From contig NZ_CP012410.1 of NCBI RefSeq assembly GCF_001274535.1, positions 2,019,126 through 2,083,125 of the forward strand: a stretch of DNA of 64,000 nt, given 5' to 3'. The DNA comes from Leptotrichia sp. oral taxon 212 (GTDB taxonomy: Bacteria; Fusobacteriota; Fusobacteriia; Fusobacteriales; Leptotrichiaceae). The notes beneath the pieces are model-generated. The model saw only the letters and a list, made by a program, of their open reading frames with translations, searched no databases and had not been told where the DNA came from. A program made the translations under genes and the position numbers. Shown here piece after piece: positions 26,594-36,524 of this stretch; the stretch's first letter is position 1; the number at the start of each line of letters is the position of its first letter.

Positions 26594-27652
26594 TTAGTTT
26601 GACAGCTTTATTTCATTCCATATCTTATCCTGTTTTTCTTTTGCTTCATCTGATAACGCTCCAGGCAGTTTAGCATTTTCTACAACCTGAGCTCTATTTA
26701 CAAGTGATTTTACCTTTGATTTTTCTTCAATGCCTTTTATAACTGAAGGAGCCTTAAACTGTTCATATACTTTTATGAAGTTTTCAGGTCTGTATAAAAA
26801 TTCCAGAAATTTATAGGCATTTTCCTTATTAGGTGAATTTTTTACAATAGCCATGCTGTCTATATACATCATTGCACCTTTAGGTATAAAGAAGTCAAAG
26901 TTTCCGTATTCAGCTTCATCCAGTTCACCATATACATTTTCAGCATATCCGTGAGCAGCATAGAATTCTCCAGTAGCCACACTCTTACCGAAAGCTGTTG
27001 CATCAAATTTTGCAAGATTTTTCTTCCATTCAATGATTTTATTCTTAGCTTCCTGTAACTGCTTGTCATCTGCTGAATCTGAAGGATAACCTAAAGACTG
27101 AAGAGCCGCTCCTATTACTTCTCTTCCGTCATCCAGCATTGTCATTTTCCCTTTATATTTTTCCTGCAGGAAAATATCAAAAGATTGAGGGTAATCTTTC
27201 ATGAATTTTTTATTTACCGCTACTCCTGTTGCAGAATATGTATAAGGTATTGAGTAATTTAACTCCGGATCATATATCTTTGAAAGCTCTTCAAGCTTAA
27301 GTCCGTCCTTGTCAAGGTTATTAAAAGTTTCTCCCAGTTTCTGCTTGTCAAGTTTTTCTATAAGTCCGCTTTTTATAAGCACATCAATATAATCTGTAGA
27401 TGGTGAAACTATGTCAAATCCCTTTGCACCCGACATTAATTTTGCTATCATTACATCATTATTGTCATAATAGCTCAGATTTACCTTTATTCCCGTTTCC
27501 TTCTGAAAATCGTCTATTACTTCCTGCGGTATAAAATATGTCCATGTATAAATATTCAGTTCCTTACTTCCTGAATCTCCATTTCCTCCGCTTTTACCTC
27601 CACAGGCTACCATCAATAACATCATTCCAAACAGTAAAACAATCTTTTTCAA
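26594..27652 (-). CDS. Orphan PotD-like spermidine/putrescine-type binding lipoprotein
   Basis: About 353 residues. Lipobox LMVAC followed by GG, then SBP family pattern (KELNIYTWTYFIPQEVIDDFQKETGIKVN, FDIVSPSTDYIDVLIK, IPYTYSATGVAVNKKF). I prefer the TTG at 27652 because it gives a clean MKKIVLLFG signal peptide with AAGGAG a proper distance upstream; the ATG at 27661 is too close to that site. Polyamine or another small cation is the likely ligand. No permease or ATPase genes are adjacent, so it must work with a transporter encoded elsewhere. Confidence 0.83.
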   Translation of the reverse strand: MKKIVLLFGMMLLMVACGGKSGGNGDSGSKELNIYTWTYFIPQEVIDDFQKETGIKVNLSYYDNNDVMIAKLMSGAKGFDIVSPSTDYIDVLIKSGLIEKLDKQKLGETFNNLDKDGLKLEELSKIYDPELNYSIPYTYSATGVAVNKKFMKDYPQSFDIFLQEKYKGKMTMLDDGREVIGAALQSLGYPSDSADDKQLQEAKNKIIEWKKNLAKFDATAFGKSVATGEFYAAHGYAENVYGELDEAEYGNFDFFIPKGAMMYIDSMAIVKNSPNKENAYKFLEFLYRPENFIKVYEQFKAPSVIKGIEEKSKVKSLVNRAQVVENAKLPGALSDEAKEKQDKIWNEIKLSN

Positions 27653-27716
27653 TTCTGACATCACTCCTTTAAATTTATATTTTAGTTACAGCTTTGAGTA
27701 TATCAAAAAAAACAAA

Positions 27717-29243
27717 TTATATCAAATGTTTTTTTACAGTTTCCCTGTCGTCAAAATGTCTTTTTTCCTTTCCTATAATCTGATAGGTTTCATGCCCTTT
27801 TCCCGCAATGAGAAGACTGTCCCCTTCCTTTATTATTTCCTGTACTGCATATTTTATGGCCTGTTCCCTGTCTTCAATAATCTCATACTTTTCCTTAGGA
27901 AAACCTATTTCAGTCAGACCCGTCTCCACTTCCTTCAGTATAGCCATAGGGTCTTCCGTTCTTGGATTGTCAGAAGTCAATATTATATAGTTACTGAATT
28001 TTGCCGCGGCTTTTGCCATTTTAGGTCTTTTTTTGTTATCCCTGTCTCCACCGGCACCAAATAATGTAATGACCCTGTTTTCAGTTATTTTCTTTAACGT
28101 AGTCCCTACATTCATAAGTCCATCATCTGTATGGGCATAATCTACTACAATTCTTGCATTCATATTATTTTTTACAGTTTCAAATCTTCCAGGTACCGAA
28201 GGCATTTTCTTAAGCTTTTCAATGATATGTTTCATATCTATTCCTAGTGACAATGCTGAAGCCACACATCCAAGAATGTTATGCAGGTTATACTCTCCTA
28301 CAAGATTTACATCCAGAATATATTCTTCATTTCCATACATAATCTTTATTTCCATACCGTCATTAGTATATTTAACTATTTCCCCGTATAAATCTGAAGA
28401 TTTATCATTTACACTTATTTTTAAATATCTGTTTTCTTTATGACTCGCTGTCATATTATTTTCATATTTATCTGTATGCTTACAACTTTTCTCAGCAGCA
28501 GTTTTTTCAGAAATTATTCTTTTCCCATATTCATCATCAATATTTATAATTCCTGTACCTCCATTTCTAAGCATGAAAAATATTTTTCTTTTGGCATTGA
28601 AATAATTTTCCATTGTACCATGAAAATCCAGATGATCCTGAGTAAGATTGGTAAATATTGCCGAATCAAATTCCAGCATATTTACACGTCCTATTTCAAG
28701 TGCATGTGAACTGACTTCCATTATAAAGTACTCTACTCCTCTTTTTACACTCTCATTTATCAGCTTTACAAGCTCAAGGGATTCAGGCGTTGTATTTACT
28801 GTCTCAAACTCTTCGTCAAGTATTCTGTTTCCAGTTGTTCCAATTCTTGCTGTTTTATCCAGTATATTTTCAAGAATATAGCTTGATGTTGTTTTTCCGT
28901 TTGTCCCTGTTATTCCTACTATTTTTAATTTATTCTGCGGATAGTCATAGTAATTTGATGCTATTATTCCCAAACTTTTTCTCACATTTTCTATAAATAC
29001 AAAGGAAACTTTTTCATAATTATTGTATTCAGATATATTAACCTTTTTTTCAGCAACTATCATTTTTGCGCCGCTATCAATGGATTTCTGTATAAAGTCA
29101 TGTCCATCCACATTATTTCCGCTCATTGCTATGAATACATAATTTTCCCTTATTTTTCTGGAATCATATTCAATTCCAGCTATTTCAAAGTTTTCTCCTT
29201 CATTTAAAATTTCATAGGAGATATTATCAAATATTCTGTACAT
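27717..29243 (-). CDS. murE: UDP-MurNAc-tripeptide synthetase MurE
   Basis: 508 residues with the Mur ligase triad of domains. ATP-binding loop GTNGKTT (113-119), His and Asp in MEVSSHALEIGR, a KAEA-like carbamylated-Lys region, and DNPR (425-428), which is the motif linked to meso-diaminopimelate-type specificity; some fusobacteria add meso-lanthionine by the same enzyme. GKGHE near 481 supports the C-terminal domain. It adds the third residue to the peptidoglycan stem peptide. Not next to other mur genes. Confidence 0.93.
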   Translation of the reverse strand: MYRIFDNISYEILNEGENFEIAGIEYDSRKIRENYVFIAMSGNNVDGHDFIQKSIDSGAKMIVAEKKVNISEYNNYEKVSFVFIENVRKSLGIIASNYYDYPQNKLKIVGITGTNGKTTSSYILENILDKTARIGTTGNRILDEEFETVNTTPESLELVKLINESVKRGVEYFIMEVSSHALEIGRVNMLEFDSAIFTNLTQDHLDFHGTMENYFNAKRKIFFMLRNGGTGIINIDDEYGKRIISEKTAAEKSCKHTDKYENNMTASHKENRYLKISVNDKSSDLYGEIVKYTNDGMEIKIMYGNEEYILDVNLVGEYNLHNILGCVASALSLGIDMKHIIEKLKKMPSVPGRFETVKNNMNARIVVDYAHTDDGLMNVGTTLKKITENRVITLFGAGGDRDNKKRPKMAKAAAKFSNYIILTSDNPRTEDPMAILKEVETGLTEIGFPKEKYEIIEDREQAIKYAVQEIIKEGDSLLIAGKGHETYQIIGKEKRHFDDRETVKKHLI

Positions 29244-29311
29244 TTTCCTACCACCTTAAATCATATTTCATAAAATTTATTATTTAGCCTTTAATTTGAT
29301 TATAACAAAAA

Positions 29312-29331
29312 AAGCTGGATATATCCAGCTT
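29312..29331 (-). terminator. Terminator of the broken oligopeptide-binding gene
   Basis: Perfect 20-bp palindrome AAGCTGGATATATCCAGCTT followed on the minus strand by seven T residues. Confidence 0.75.
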
Positions 29332-29419
29332 AATTTATTGATATTTACTATTTAAATTATAAAGCAAAAAAACAATTTTATTGTCTTTTATTAATTTATA
29401 CAAATAATTTATTTCCAGA

Positions 29420-30992
29420 CTAATTTGTTGCTTTTACAGGTTCCTTAGCTGTCAGTTCCCATTGATGTATTCCTTTACCTTTAAGGTCTGAATCACGACC
29501 AATATAATAATTTTTTACCCTCTTGTTTACAGGAACGATTTCATATCTGAAAGTCAGAGGTACTTCTACTGCCTGATCTATATAATATTCCTGCCATTTT
29601 TTATAAGCTTCTGCCCTATAGTTAGGGTCTTCCAGTGTCTTAGGACTTGAAGTTTCTGCCATCAATTTATCATTTTCTTCTGAAGCAAATCTTGTATAAT
29701 TGTATACAGCCTTTCTTCCCGCAGATTCAAATGGATTCAGGTTTGTTCCTACTCCCCATGCAGCAAAGAATACATCTATTTCAGGATCATCAGCACCTAC
29801 TTTATCATAAAAACTGTTAAATTCAATAAGTCTTCCTGTAGAAAGTACCGCTTTTATTCCTATCAGTTTCCACTGCTGAATATAGAATTGTACCAAGGGT
29901 TCTGCAATATCTCCTCCTGCCATTGCAGCTATTCTCACTTCAAACGGTTTTCCATTTTTATCTTCTCTATATCCGTCTCCATTTACATCTTTATACCCTG
30001 CTTCATCTAATAATTTTTTAGCTTTTTCAGGATTATAAGGGTATCCTTTTATATCTTTTGAATAATATTTCTTAAATGCAGGCGGTACTGACATTGTTGC
30101 CCTTTCTCTCAGTCCATAATAAAACGCTTTTGTCATCTGATCAACATCAAGTCCATAAGCAAGAGCCTGTCTTAATTTTATGTCTGCCATTTTTGCATTA
30201 GGATTCACAATATTTTCCCCTTTTGTCTTATCAAAACGACCTACTTTAAATCCCATATATGAATAATAAAGTTCCTGTCTTCCAAGTAATTCTAAATTAT
30301 TTAAATTGCTGTACGTTTTATAAAGATCTGTCGGAATACGTAACGCCAAGTCATATTTACCTGCTTTCAATGCTGAAACTATAGTAGTTGAATTTACTAC
30401 TTCAACTGTAACTTTTTCAATTTTTGGTTTACCTTTAAAGTAATATGGATTTGCTTTCAGTTCCAAGCTTTCTCCCTGCACATTACTTACTATTGTATAA
30501 GCTCCCAAAGTTAACACTTTACTTCTTACTTTTTCAGATTTTTCAAGATCTTTTATAGGTATGTCCTTCAAATAGTGTTTAGGTAATACTGACCCTATCA
30601 GACCATTTTACTCCATCTTTTATTTTTATTGTAGCCTTTTTGTTTGGAATATCAACGGAAAGTGTTGACAATCCAGTATCCGTAATTTCAAAATTTTCAT
30701 CTGTGTCAAATAACTGGTTATTAAAAAAAGTTGATATCAGTTCTCCATCATAACCATCTCCCTGACCGATATTAGTATAAAAGATTCCTACCAGAGGAGA
30801 GTCTTTTACTAATGCAACCTTTAAAACAGCATCTTTCACGGCAGGTGCATTATTTGTTGTTTCAATTGCAAACTTTGAAGCATCTACGCCTTCTTCCCCA
30901 CTTTTTGTACTTTTTTTCTCTCCAGGACCGCACGCTGCAACTAAAAGCATAATTACGACCAAAAGAAACATCATTAATTTTCTACTTTTCAT
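29420..30992 (-). pseudogene. Broken oligopeptide ABC transporter binding protein (OppA-like)
   Basis: Two ORFs in different frames together resemble one OppA-type protein. The first (30579-30992) has a lipoprotein signal (LLVAAC) and ends at VKWSD, then a few unrelated codons and TAA. The second (to 29420) resumes one frame over at GSVLPKHYLKDIP and runs to the normal end (MGFKVGRF, ALAYGLDVDQMTKAF). In full-length members about 75-110 residues lie between the WSDG and the LPKHYL positions; they are missing here. A deletion plus frame change at about 30583-30600 is the simplest reading. The two pieces total 520 codons, less than the usual ~600. No ABC partner genes adjoin. Confidence 0.85.
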
Positions 30993-31071
30993 TTTACTAC
31001 CTCCCTACAAATATAATTATATTACTTTTACCATTTTTTTCACAATTTTACAATACTTTTTTCAGAATATC

Positions 31072-31104
31072 AAAAAAATGCTCTAAACCATAAGGTATAA
31101 AGCA
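31072..31104 (-). terminator. Terminator of the tRNA operon
   Basis: On the minus strand TGCTTTATACC and GGTTTAGAGCA pair (one wobble, one mismatch) around a TTAT loop and are followed by seven T residues. Confidence 0.65.
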
Positions 31105-31135
31105 CCAAATTATCATCTATTAGTTTATAATCAAG

Positions 31136-31211
31136 TGGTGCCCAGACGCGGAATCGAACCACGGACACAGGGATTTTCAGTCCCTTGCTCTACCGACTGA
31201 GCTATCTGGGC
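31136..31211 (-). tRNA. tRNA-Phe (GAA)
   Basis: 76 nt with encoded CCA. Acceptor GCCCAGA/TCTGGGC, anticodon loop CTGAAAA, T-loop TTCGATT. Third in the Val-Asp-Phe operon. Confidence 0.97.
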
Positions 31212-31216
31212 AAAAA

Positions 31217-31293
31217 TGGCGGAAGTGACGAGACTCGAACTCGCGACATCTTGCGTGACAGGCAAGCACTCTAACCAACTGAGCTACACCTCC
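31217..31293 (-). tRNA. tRNA-Asp (GTC)
   Basis: 77 nt with encoded CCA. Anticodon loop CTGTCAC, D-loop and T-loop standard; acceptor GGAGGTG with one wobble. Middle gene of the cluster, five bases before tRNA-Phe. Confidence 0.96.
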
Positions 31294-31298
31294 AAAAA

Positions 31299-31374
31299 TG
31301 GTGGTCACAATTGGGCTCGAACCAATGACCCCCTGCTTGTAAGGCAGGTGCTCTCCCAACTGAGCTATGCGACC
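31299..31374 (-). tRNA. tRNA-Val (TAC)
   Basis: 76 nt with encoded CCA. Anticodon loop CTTACAA, acceptor GGTCGCA/TGTGACC, five bases before tRNA-Asp. First in the cluster. Confidence 0.97.
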
Positions 31375-31393
31375 TTTTTCTTGCGACTTAATT

Positions 31394-31422
31394 AGTATAC
31401 TATATTTTTCGATTTATTTCAA
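31394..31422 (-). promoter_or_regulatory. Promoter of the tRNA operon
   Basis: On the minus strand TTGAAA (31422-31417), exactly 17 nt, TATACT (31399-31394), 20 nt before the first tRNA. Nothing further is seen to 31640. Confidence 0.7.
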
Positions 31423-31641
31423 CTCTTTTTTTCAATTTTTTTGATTTTTTTTATCTTTTTATATTGTGAGTTAGATTTTACAGCATATAGAAATGATTTT
31501 TTATTATTTTAAAATAAAAAAATTAAAGGCAGAAGTAGAAAAAAATTTCTTAATAAGGCACGACTTTAAATTTTTTCGATTTTTATCAATTCAATTTCTA
31601 GCCATGCCTTTTACTTTAGCAATATCTATTCTCCAACAAAT

Positions 31642-33204
31642 TTATTTAACAATACTGTCTATCCATGTAAACAGTTCATCAAGATCATAATCTCCTGAAT
31701 GAGGAGTTCCCCATGGTGATGCAAAGTCTACATTTTTACCCAGATTTTCAAGTTTCAATGCCAGTATAGCAGGTATTGCAAGGGAAATGTCCTTATCTAC
31801 TGCCCCGTGTCTTATTCTCCAGTATTTAGGTAAAGTTGTTCCCTTTGTACCGATATAGTTCATAGGATTCATCATTTTTATTATGTTTTTATCAGCCATC
31901 TGACCATTTAATGTACTGTGCTCCAGCATATATTTTGTAAAATGCTTATTATCAGTCGTTTTATCTCCGAAAAGGTTATTTTCTCCTGTAGACAAATCAA
32001 CATTGTCAAATGCTCCAGGTGTTTTTTGTCTTCCCATGTAAGCTATATATTTATCATAATCTAAATCCGTAACTTTTCCATCCTTAATTGTCAGAAATTC
32101 AAATGACGACAGTTCTGTTCCATTAGCCATTGCTTTATTTGCTGAATCGATATAATATTTTTTTATCTGTTCCTTGAAACTTCCATTTCCATTTTTGTCA
32201 AGTGTAAGAACTTTTCCTTTTTTATCTTTCAGTTTAAGGCTGTTCACATATGAAGGAAACATTTTCTTCAAATCAGCTGAACGTGACACTTCTTCAGTAG
32301 TCAGAGTTCCTTCTGTATATTTTCTTTCCACATTATAATCAAGCATTGTAATCTGTATTTTTTTATAAGTTTTCACATCACTGAACATCCATTCATAAGC
32401 CTCATTGGCATAATCCAGATTTGTAATTGGACAATATGCCGATACTGCAAAAACATCATCCTTTGCATCGGCAGCTCCAAGCTCTTTCAGATAAGGTTCA
32501 TAATCCTTATTATTTCCTGTTGCTCCCAGCAATGCTGATAGTGCTCCCCCTGCACTTGTTCCGTTTGATATAATTCTTTCTGCATTTCCAGGCATATTTT
32601 TATCATTGAAACGCAGATAACGTACCGCAGCCTTCAAATCAACAATTGCAGCAGGTGCTTTCCCACTATAATTCCCCTGTTCATCCTTCAGACTTCTTCC
32701 CCTTGCTCCAGGTGCCGAAACTATATATCCTCTTGACAACGCTACCAGCGATGCATTTTCTTTTCCTGTCCTTTTATCAATTTCAGGTTTTCCTGCCGCC
32801 CCAGGCATATATCCTCCCACACTGTTTGGAAAAAATAAAGGTGCTGTCTTTTCATTGTATTTTCCTATACTCTGACCTTTAAAGTATTCTTCAGGAATAT
32901 AAATATTTATCGTCTGATAATTTACATCCACAGGATTTTTTACATATACTATATTCTCATATGCCCTGTAAGTTATTGTTTTTCCATTTACTTCTGCAGT
33001 TTTGACAGTATAGTTTTTATTTGCATCAAATTTTAGATTATACCCCTCTGAAGTTTTATTACTTGGTTCAATTTTCATTTCCTTTTTTGCCTCCATAGCA
33101 GGCTGCACCTGTGTTTCCGTTTTCTTTTGATTATTTTCTGCTGCTACCGCTAAAATTGATACCCCTAACATAAGCAGAAGCCACTTTGATTTCCCCATTC
33201 TCAT
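31642..33204 (-). CDS. Subtype-B tannase-like alpha/beta hydrolase, exported
   Basis: 520 residues with a signal peptide (LLLMLGVSILAVAA). The nucleophile is in GTSAGG (Ser217) with Asp470 (RHGAVDKD) and His502 (TPHSGDYD); the Asp-His spacing of 32 residues equals that of the Lactobacillus plantarum tannase (Asp419, His451). The N-terminal part (INIYIPEEYFKG, FPNSVGGYMPGAAG, APGARGR) also fits. Tannases split galloyl esters in tannins; other phenolic esters are possible. A signal peptide points to the periplasm or outside. It is monocistronic, with a tRNA operon downstream. Confidence 0.82.
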   Translation of the reverse strand: MRMGKSKWLLLMLGVSILAVAAENNQKKTETQVQPAMEAKKEMKIEPSNKTSEGYNLKFDANKNYTVKTAEVNGKTITYRAYENIVYVKNPVDVNYQTINIYIPEEYFKGQSIGKYNEKTAPLFFPNSVGGYMPGAAGKPEIDKRTGKENASLVALSRGYIVSAPGARGRSLKDEQGNYSGKAPAAIVDLKAAVRYLRFNDKNMPGNAERIISNGTSAGGALSALLGATGNNKDYEPYLKELGAADAKDDVFAVSAYCPITNLDYANEAYEWMFSDVKTYKKIQITMLDYNVERKYTEGTLTTEEVSRSADLKKMFPSYVNSLKLKDKKGKVLTLDKNGNGSFKEQIKKYYIDSANKAMANGTELSSFEFLTIKDGKVTDLDYDKYIAYMGRQKTPGAFDNVDLSTGENNLFGDKTTDNKHFTKYMLEHSTLNGQMADKNIIKMMNPMNYIGTKGTTLPKYWRIRHGAVDKDISLAIPAILALKLENLGKNVDFASPWGTPHSGDYDLDELFTWIDSIVK

Positions 33205-33462
33205 ACTTTTCTCCCTTTCCTTTTAATATATAATATAATATTATACCTTTACTATATATTTTTTTACAATCTGAATTGTATTTTAATTAGCTTATTTTTT
33301 GGTATTATGCTATATAGTAATTTATAATAATACTAGAAAGTAGTTTTAGGCTAATTCTATACAAAAATAATCTGTATCTTTTACATTTTATATATTTTAG
33401 AAATTATTAAATTTATTGAGTTTCATTTGTTTTCAGCTATTTTATCTTTAAACATTAAAAAA

Positions 33463-33535
33463 CTGTCTCAAAGAAATTATTTCTTCTATCTTGTAACCAA
33501 TTCCTGGAATCAATTAAAAAGATATCTTGAGACAG
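33463..33535 (-). terminator. Inverted repeat CTGTCTCAA: terminator or MITE-like element
   Basis: CTGTCTCAA (33463-33471) and TTGAGACAG (33527-33535) around 55 nt, followed on the minus strand by a T6 run. It ends the hydantoinase operon. The ends resemble insertion-sequence terminal repeats, so a small mobile remnant is equally possible. The rest of 33205-33460 is AT-rich, without a gene. Confidence 0.5.
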
Positions 33536-33569
33536 CCATATTTTTATAAATAAATAATAAATTTAGCAA

Positions 33570-34964
33570 TTAATAGATATTTAAATCATCATTTTTATAT
33601 CTTTTTATAAACTGACCATACCCTTCTTCTCCTATAAATTCATTATCTTTTACAATTACTTTTCCTCTTACAATAGTCATTATTGGATATCCCTGTAATT
33701 CAATACCTTCATAACTTGTGTAGTCAACATTTTCATGGAATAATGATTTTGTAATGGTAACTTTTTTATCTTTATCAAATATTACTAAATCAGCATCACT
33801 TCCTACTGCTATACTTCCCTTTTTAGGATACATTCCACAAATTTTTGCAGGATTTGTACTTGTTACTTCAACAAATTTATTAATTGTAATTCGACCCTTC
33901 ATAACTCCTTCTGAAAACAGTACCGGCATTCTTGCTTCTACACCTGGTGCTCCATTAGGGCATTTAGTAAAATCATCTTTTCCCATAGGCACTTTTTCCT
34001 TTTCATAGGAAAATGGACAGTGGTCAGTTGCTACTACTTGAATATCTCCATTTCTTATACCTCTCCATAATTTTTCCTGATTGGATTTTTCTCTTAAAGG
34101 AGGACTCATAACATATTTCAATCCTTCTGTTCCCGGTAATTTATAAAGTTCTTCATCTAAAACAAGATATTGTGTGCATGTTTCCACATATATATTTTTC
34201 TGACCTCTTTGTCTTGCCATTTTTATATAATCAAGTCCCATGTTTGAAGTCAGATGCACTATATAAATAGGTGCATCTCCTACAACATGTGCAAGAGTTA
34301 ATATTCTATTTACGGCTTCAGCCTCACATTCTTCCGGTCTGCTTTTTGGATGGTACTCTGCCGAAGTCATTCCATTTTCCACATAATACTTTCTTAAATA
34401 TTCAACAGCCGCATGATTTTCAGGATGTACTGAAACTATTGCATTATTTTCTTTTGCAGTTTTTAATACCTTTATAGCTTCCTCGTCACCTATTCTTTGT
34501 CCATAAGTCATATAGATTTTGTAACTTTCTATTCCTTCTTTTATAAGTTCTTTCATATCCTGTATTTTCTGTTCATCCACATCATAAGCTACAACTCCAT
34601 GAAAAGAATAGTCTATTACAGCTTTGCCGTCTGCCAGTCCATGATAATGTTCTATTCTGCTTCTAAGAGTACTGCCTACCGGACCTTGTCCTATATGATC
34701 TACTATAGATGTTGTTCCTCCGCATGCGGCAGCTATAGTTCCAGTTCTGAAATCATCATTTGCCACGGCAATTCCTACATCAAGACTAAAATGAGTATGT
34801 ACATCAACTCCTCCTGGTATCACGTAATTCCCTTTGGCGTCTATAATTTCTTCATCCTTTATATCAAGATTTTCTCCTATCTCTTTTATTATTCCATCTT
34901 TAATATGGATATCTCCTTTGTATAATTCACTTGCAGTTGCAATTAAAGCATTTTTTATAAGCAT
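33570..34964 (-). CDS. Dihydropyrimidinase/hydantoinase
   Basis: 464 residues of the cyclic amidohydrolase family. First metal pair H56 and H58 (DVHTHF), carbamylated Lys149 (SYKIYMTYG), His180 (SVHPENH), a further His in IYIVHLTSN and the Asp in VATDHCPF. It hydrolyses the ring of dihydropyrimidines or hydantoins; D-phenylhydantoinase (YgeZ) is another name for close relatives. Its gene is 15 nt after an NCS1 permease gene, so import and ring opening are coupled. The substrate could be dihydrouracil, a hydantoin or allantoin. Confidence 0.9.
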   Translation of the reverse strand: MLIKNALIATASELYKGDIHIKDGIIKEIGENLDIKDEEIIDAKGNYVIPGGVDVHTHFSLDVGIAVANDDFRTGTIAAACGGTTSIVDHIGQGPVGSTLRSRIEHYHGLADGKAVIDYSFHGVVAYDVDEQKIQDMKELIKEGIESYKIYMTYGQRIGDEEAIKVLKTAKENNAIVSVHPENHAAVEYLRKYYVENGMTSAEYHPKSRPEECEAEAVNRILTLAHVVGDAPIYIVHLTSNMGLDYIKMARQRGQKNIYVETCTQYLVLDEELYKLPGTEGLKYVMSPPLREKSNQEKLWRGIRNGDIQVVATDHCPFSYEKEKVPMGKDDFTKCPNGAPGVEARMPVLFSEGVMKGRITINKFVEVTSTNPAKICGMYPKKGSIAVGSDADLVIFDKDKKVTITKSLFHENVDYTSYEGIELQGYPIMTIVRGKVIVKDNEFIGEEGYGQFIKRYKNDDLNIY

Positions 34965-34979
34965 ATTTTGTCCTCCTAT

Positions 34980-36434
34980 TTAATTATTTTTATTAAAAAT
35001 TTTTATCAATAAAATATAAATTAACATTCCTATCAGCAAACCCAAAACATAAGAATTTTCATAAAATATTTTATAAAATGAATTTGAAAATTTTCCAAAA
35101 TATAGGAATAATGTTATTGAAAAAAGTGAAATTAATGCGATTTTATTTAGTCCCTTATTATAAAAATATTTTCCTCCATCTACTCTATATAAATCTACTA
35201 ATTCAATTTCTGATTTATATTCTAACCAGTAGGATGCGAGATATATTCCCGCCATTGGACCTAGAAAGGTTGCCAATGCTCCATTTACCTCATATATGTA
35301 ATTATTAGGATTTTCCAGCACTCTCCAAGGTTGTGCCACTATTGCTAAAAATCCTACAATAATTATAGATTTTTTATATGTTAAAAATTTAGAGAAAAGA
35401 TTAGAAAATATTATTCCTGGAGGAACTAAGTTCGCTGCAACATTAGTTGTCAGAGTTGCCAATATTATAAAGATTGAAAACAAAATTACTATTAAAGGAT
35501 TCTTGAATTTTGAAACTAATTCTGCAGGATTCCATATAGGACTTCCAAAACTGATTGCAGATGCTACTGTTCCACAAATTCCTACAAAAACAATAAAGGC
35601 TGTCATTACAGGTGCTCCTATAAACTGACCTGTAATTTGTGCTTTCTGTGTTTTTGCATGTCTTGTAAAATCTGATATATTTAGAGCTATTGTTCCATCA
35701 AAAGCAATCATTGCCGTCAATGAAGGAAAGAATAGTTTCCAGAAATTATTTTTTTCTCCCTGTGCCACACTGTGTGCCAATAAGTTTCCAAATCCCCCTG
35801 AAACTTTATATGCCCATACTATTACTGCAAGTCCCATTACTATTAATACAGGAGCCGCATAACTTTCCATATACTTTACAGCCCTGGAACCTGTATAAGC
35901 TATATAGACATTCATTAATAGAAATATCCCATAACATATGAATAAATGTCCGCTGATTTGTGCCCAATTCGGTATAATAGCCGCTATCAGTGAATCTACA
36001 GCCATTCCACCTATCCAGCACTGAATTCCGAACCAGAAACATCCTAAAAATGCTCTGACCATCGTTGGAAAGATGTTACCTTTAGGCCCAAAAATAAGTT
36101 TAGATAGCAAAGGATAACTTATACCATATTTAGTTCCTGCATGACCAAGTAATGTGGCAGGTATTATTACAATAGTGTGGCCTAAAACAATTACTAAAAT
36201 TGATTGCCACCAGTTCATTCCTGATGCAATTAGACCACTCGCGAGCATATAAACTGGTATTGACACCATAATCCCTATCCAGAGTGCTGCAATATCCCAA
36301 CTTCCCCATTCCCTCTGACTACCATGGATGGGTTTTGTATCATCTGTATAAATCGTTTTGTATTTACTTAATTCCTGTAGTCCATTTTCTGTAAAATCCC
36401 AAATCCCATGATTGTTCTGTTGAAATTTTTCCAT
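34980..36434 (-). CDS. NCS1-family nucleobase/hydantoin permease
   Basis: About 484 residues, twelve membrane helices. The start at 36434 follows GGGAGTGA at the right distance; the longer form upstream has none. The family pattern is clear (WGSWDIAALWIGIMVSIPVYMLASG, IVLGHTIVIIPATLLGHAG, GISYPLLSK, ALNISDFTRHAK). It imports cytosine, uracil, hydantoin or allantoin by sodium or proton symport. Operon with the hydantoinase. Confidence 0.9.
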   Translation of the reverse strand: MEKFQQNNHGIWDFTENGLQELSKYKTIYTDDTKPIHGSQREWGSWDIAALWIGIMVSIPVYMLASGLIASGMNWWQSILVIVLGHTIVIIPATLLGHAGTKYGISYPLLSKLIFGPKGNIFPTMVRAFLGCFWFGIQCWIGGMAVDSLIAAIIPNWAQISGHLFICYGIFLLMNVYIAYTGSRAVKYMESYAAPVLIVMGLAVIVWAYKVSGGFGNLLAHSVAQGEKNNFWKLFFPSLTAMIAFDGTIALNISDFTRHAKTQKAQITGQFIGAPVMTAFIVFVGICGTVASAISFGSPIWNPAELVSKFKNPLIVILFSIFIILATLTTNVAANLVPPGIIFSNLFSKFLTYKKSIIIVGFLAIVAQPWRVLENPNNYIYEVNGALATFLGPMAGIYLASYWLEYKSEIELVDLYRVDGGKYFYNKGLNKIALISLFSITLFLYFGKFSNSFYKIFYENSYVLGLLIGMLIYILLIKIFNKNN

Positions 36435-36524
36435 AAAAATCACTCCCATGAAATAAATTAGTAAAAAACTCAACTATACTTTATCCTCCAAAATAAAATA
36501 TTATCCATCTATTGAATTTATTAT

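Noticed and set aside
31177-31359. 60-codon minus ORF across the tRNA cluster
   Set aside because: It is a translation of the tRNA genes themselves.
31493-31690. 65-codon plus-strand ORF downstream of the tannase gene
   Set aside because: No ribosome site, overlaps the tannase end, and looks like AT-rich chance coding.
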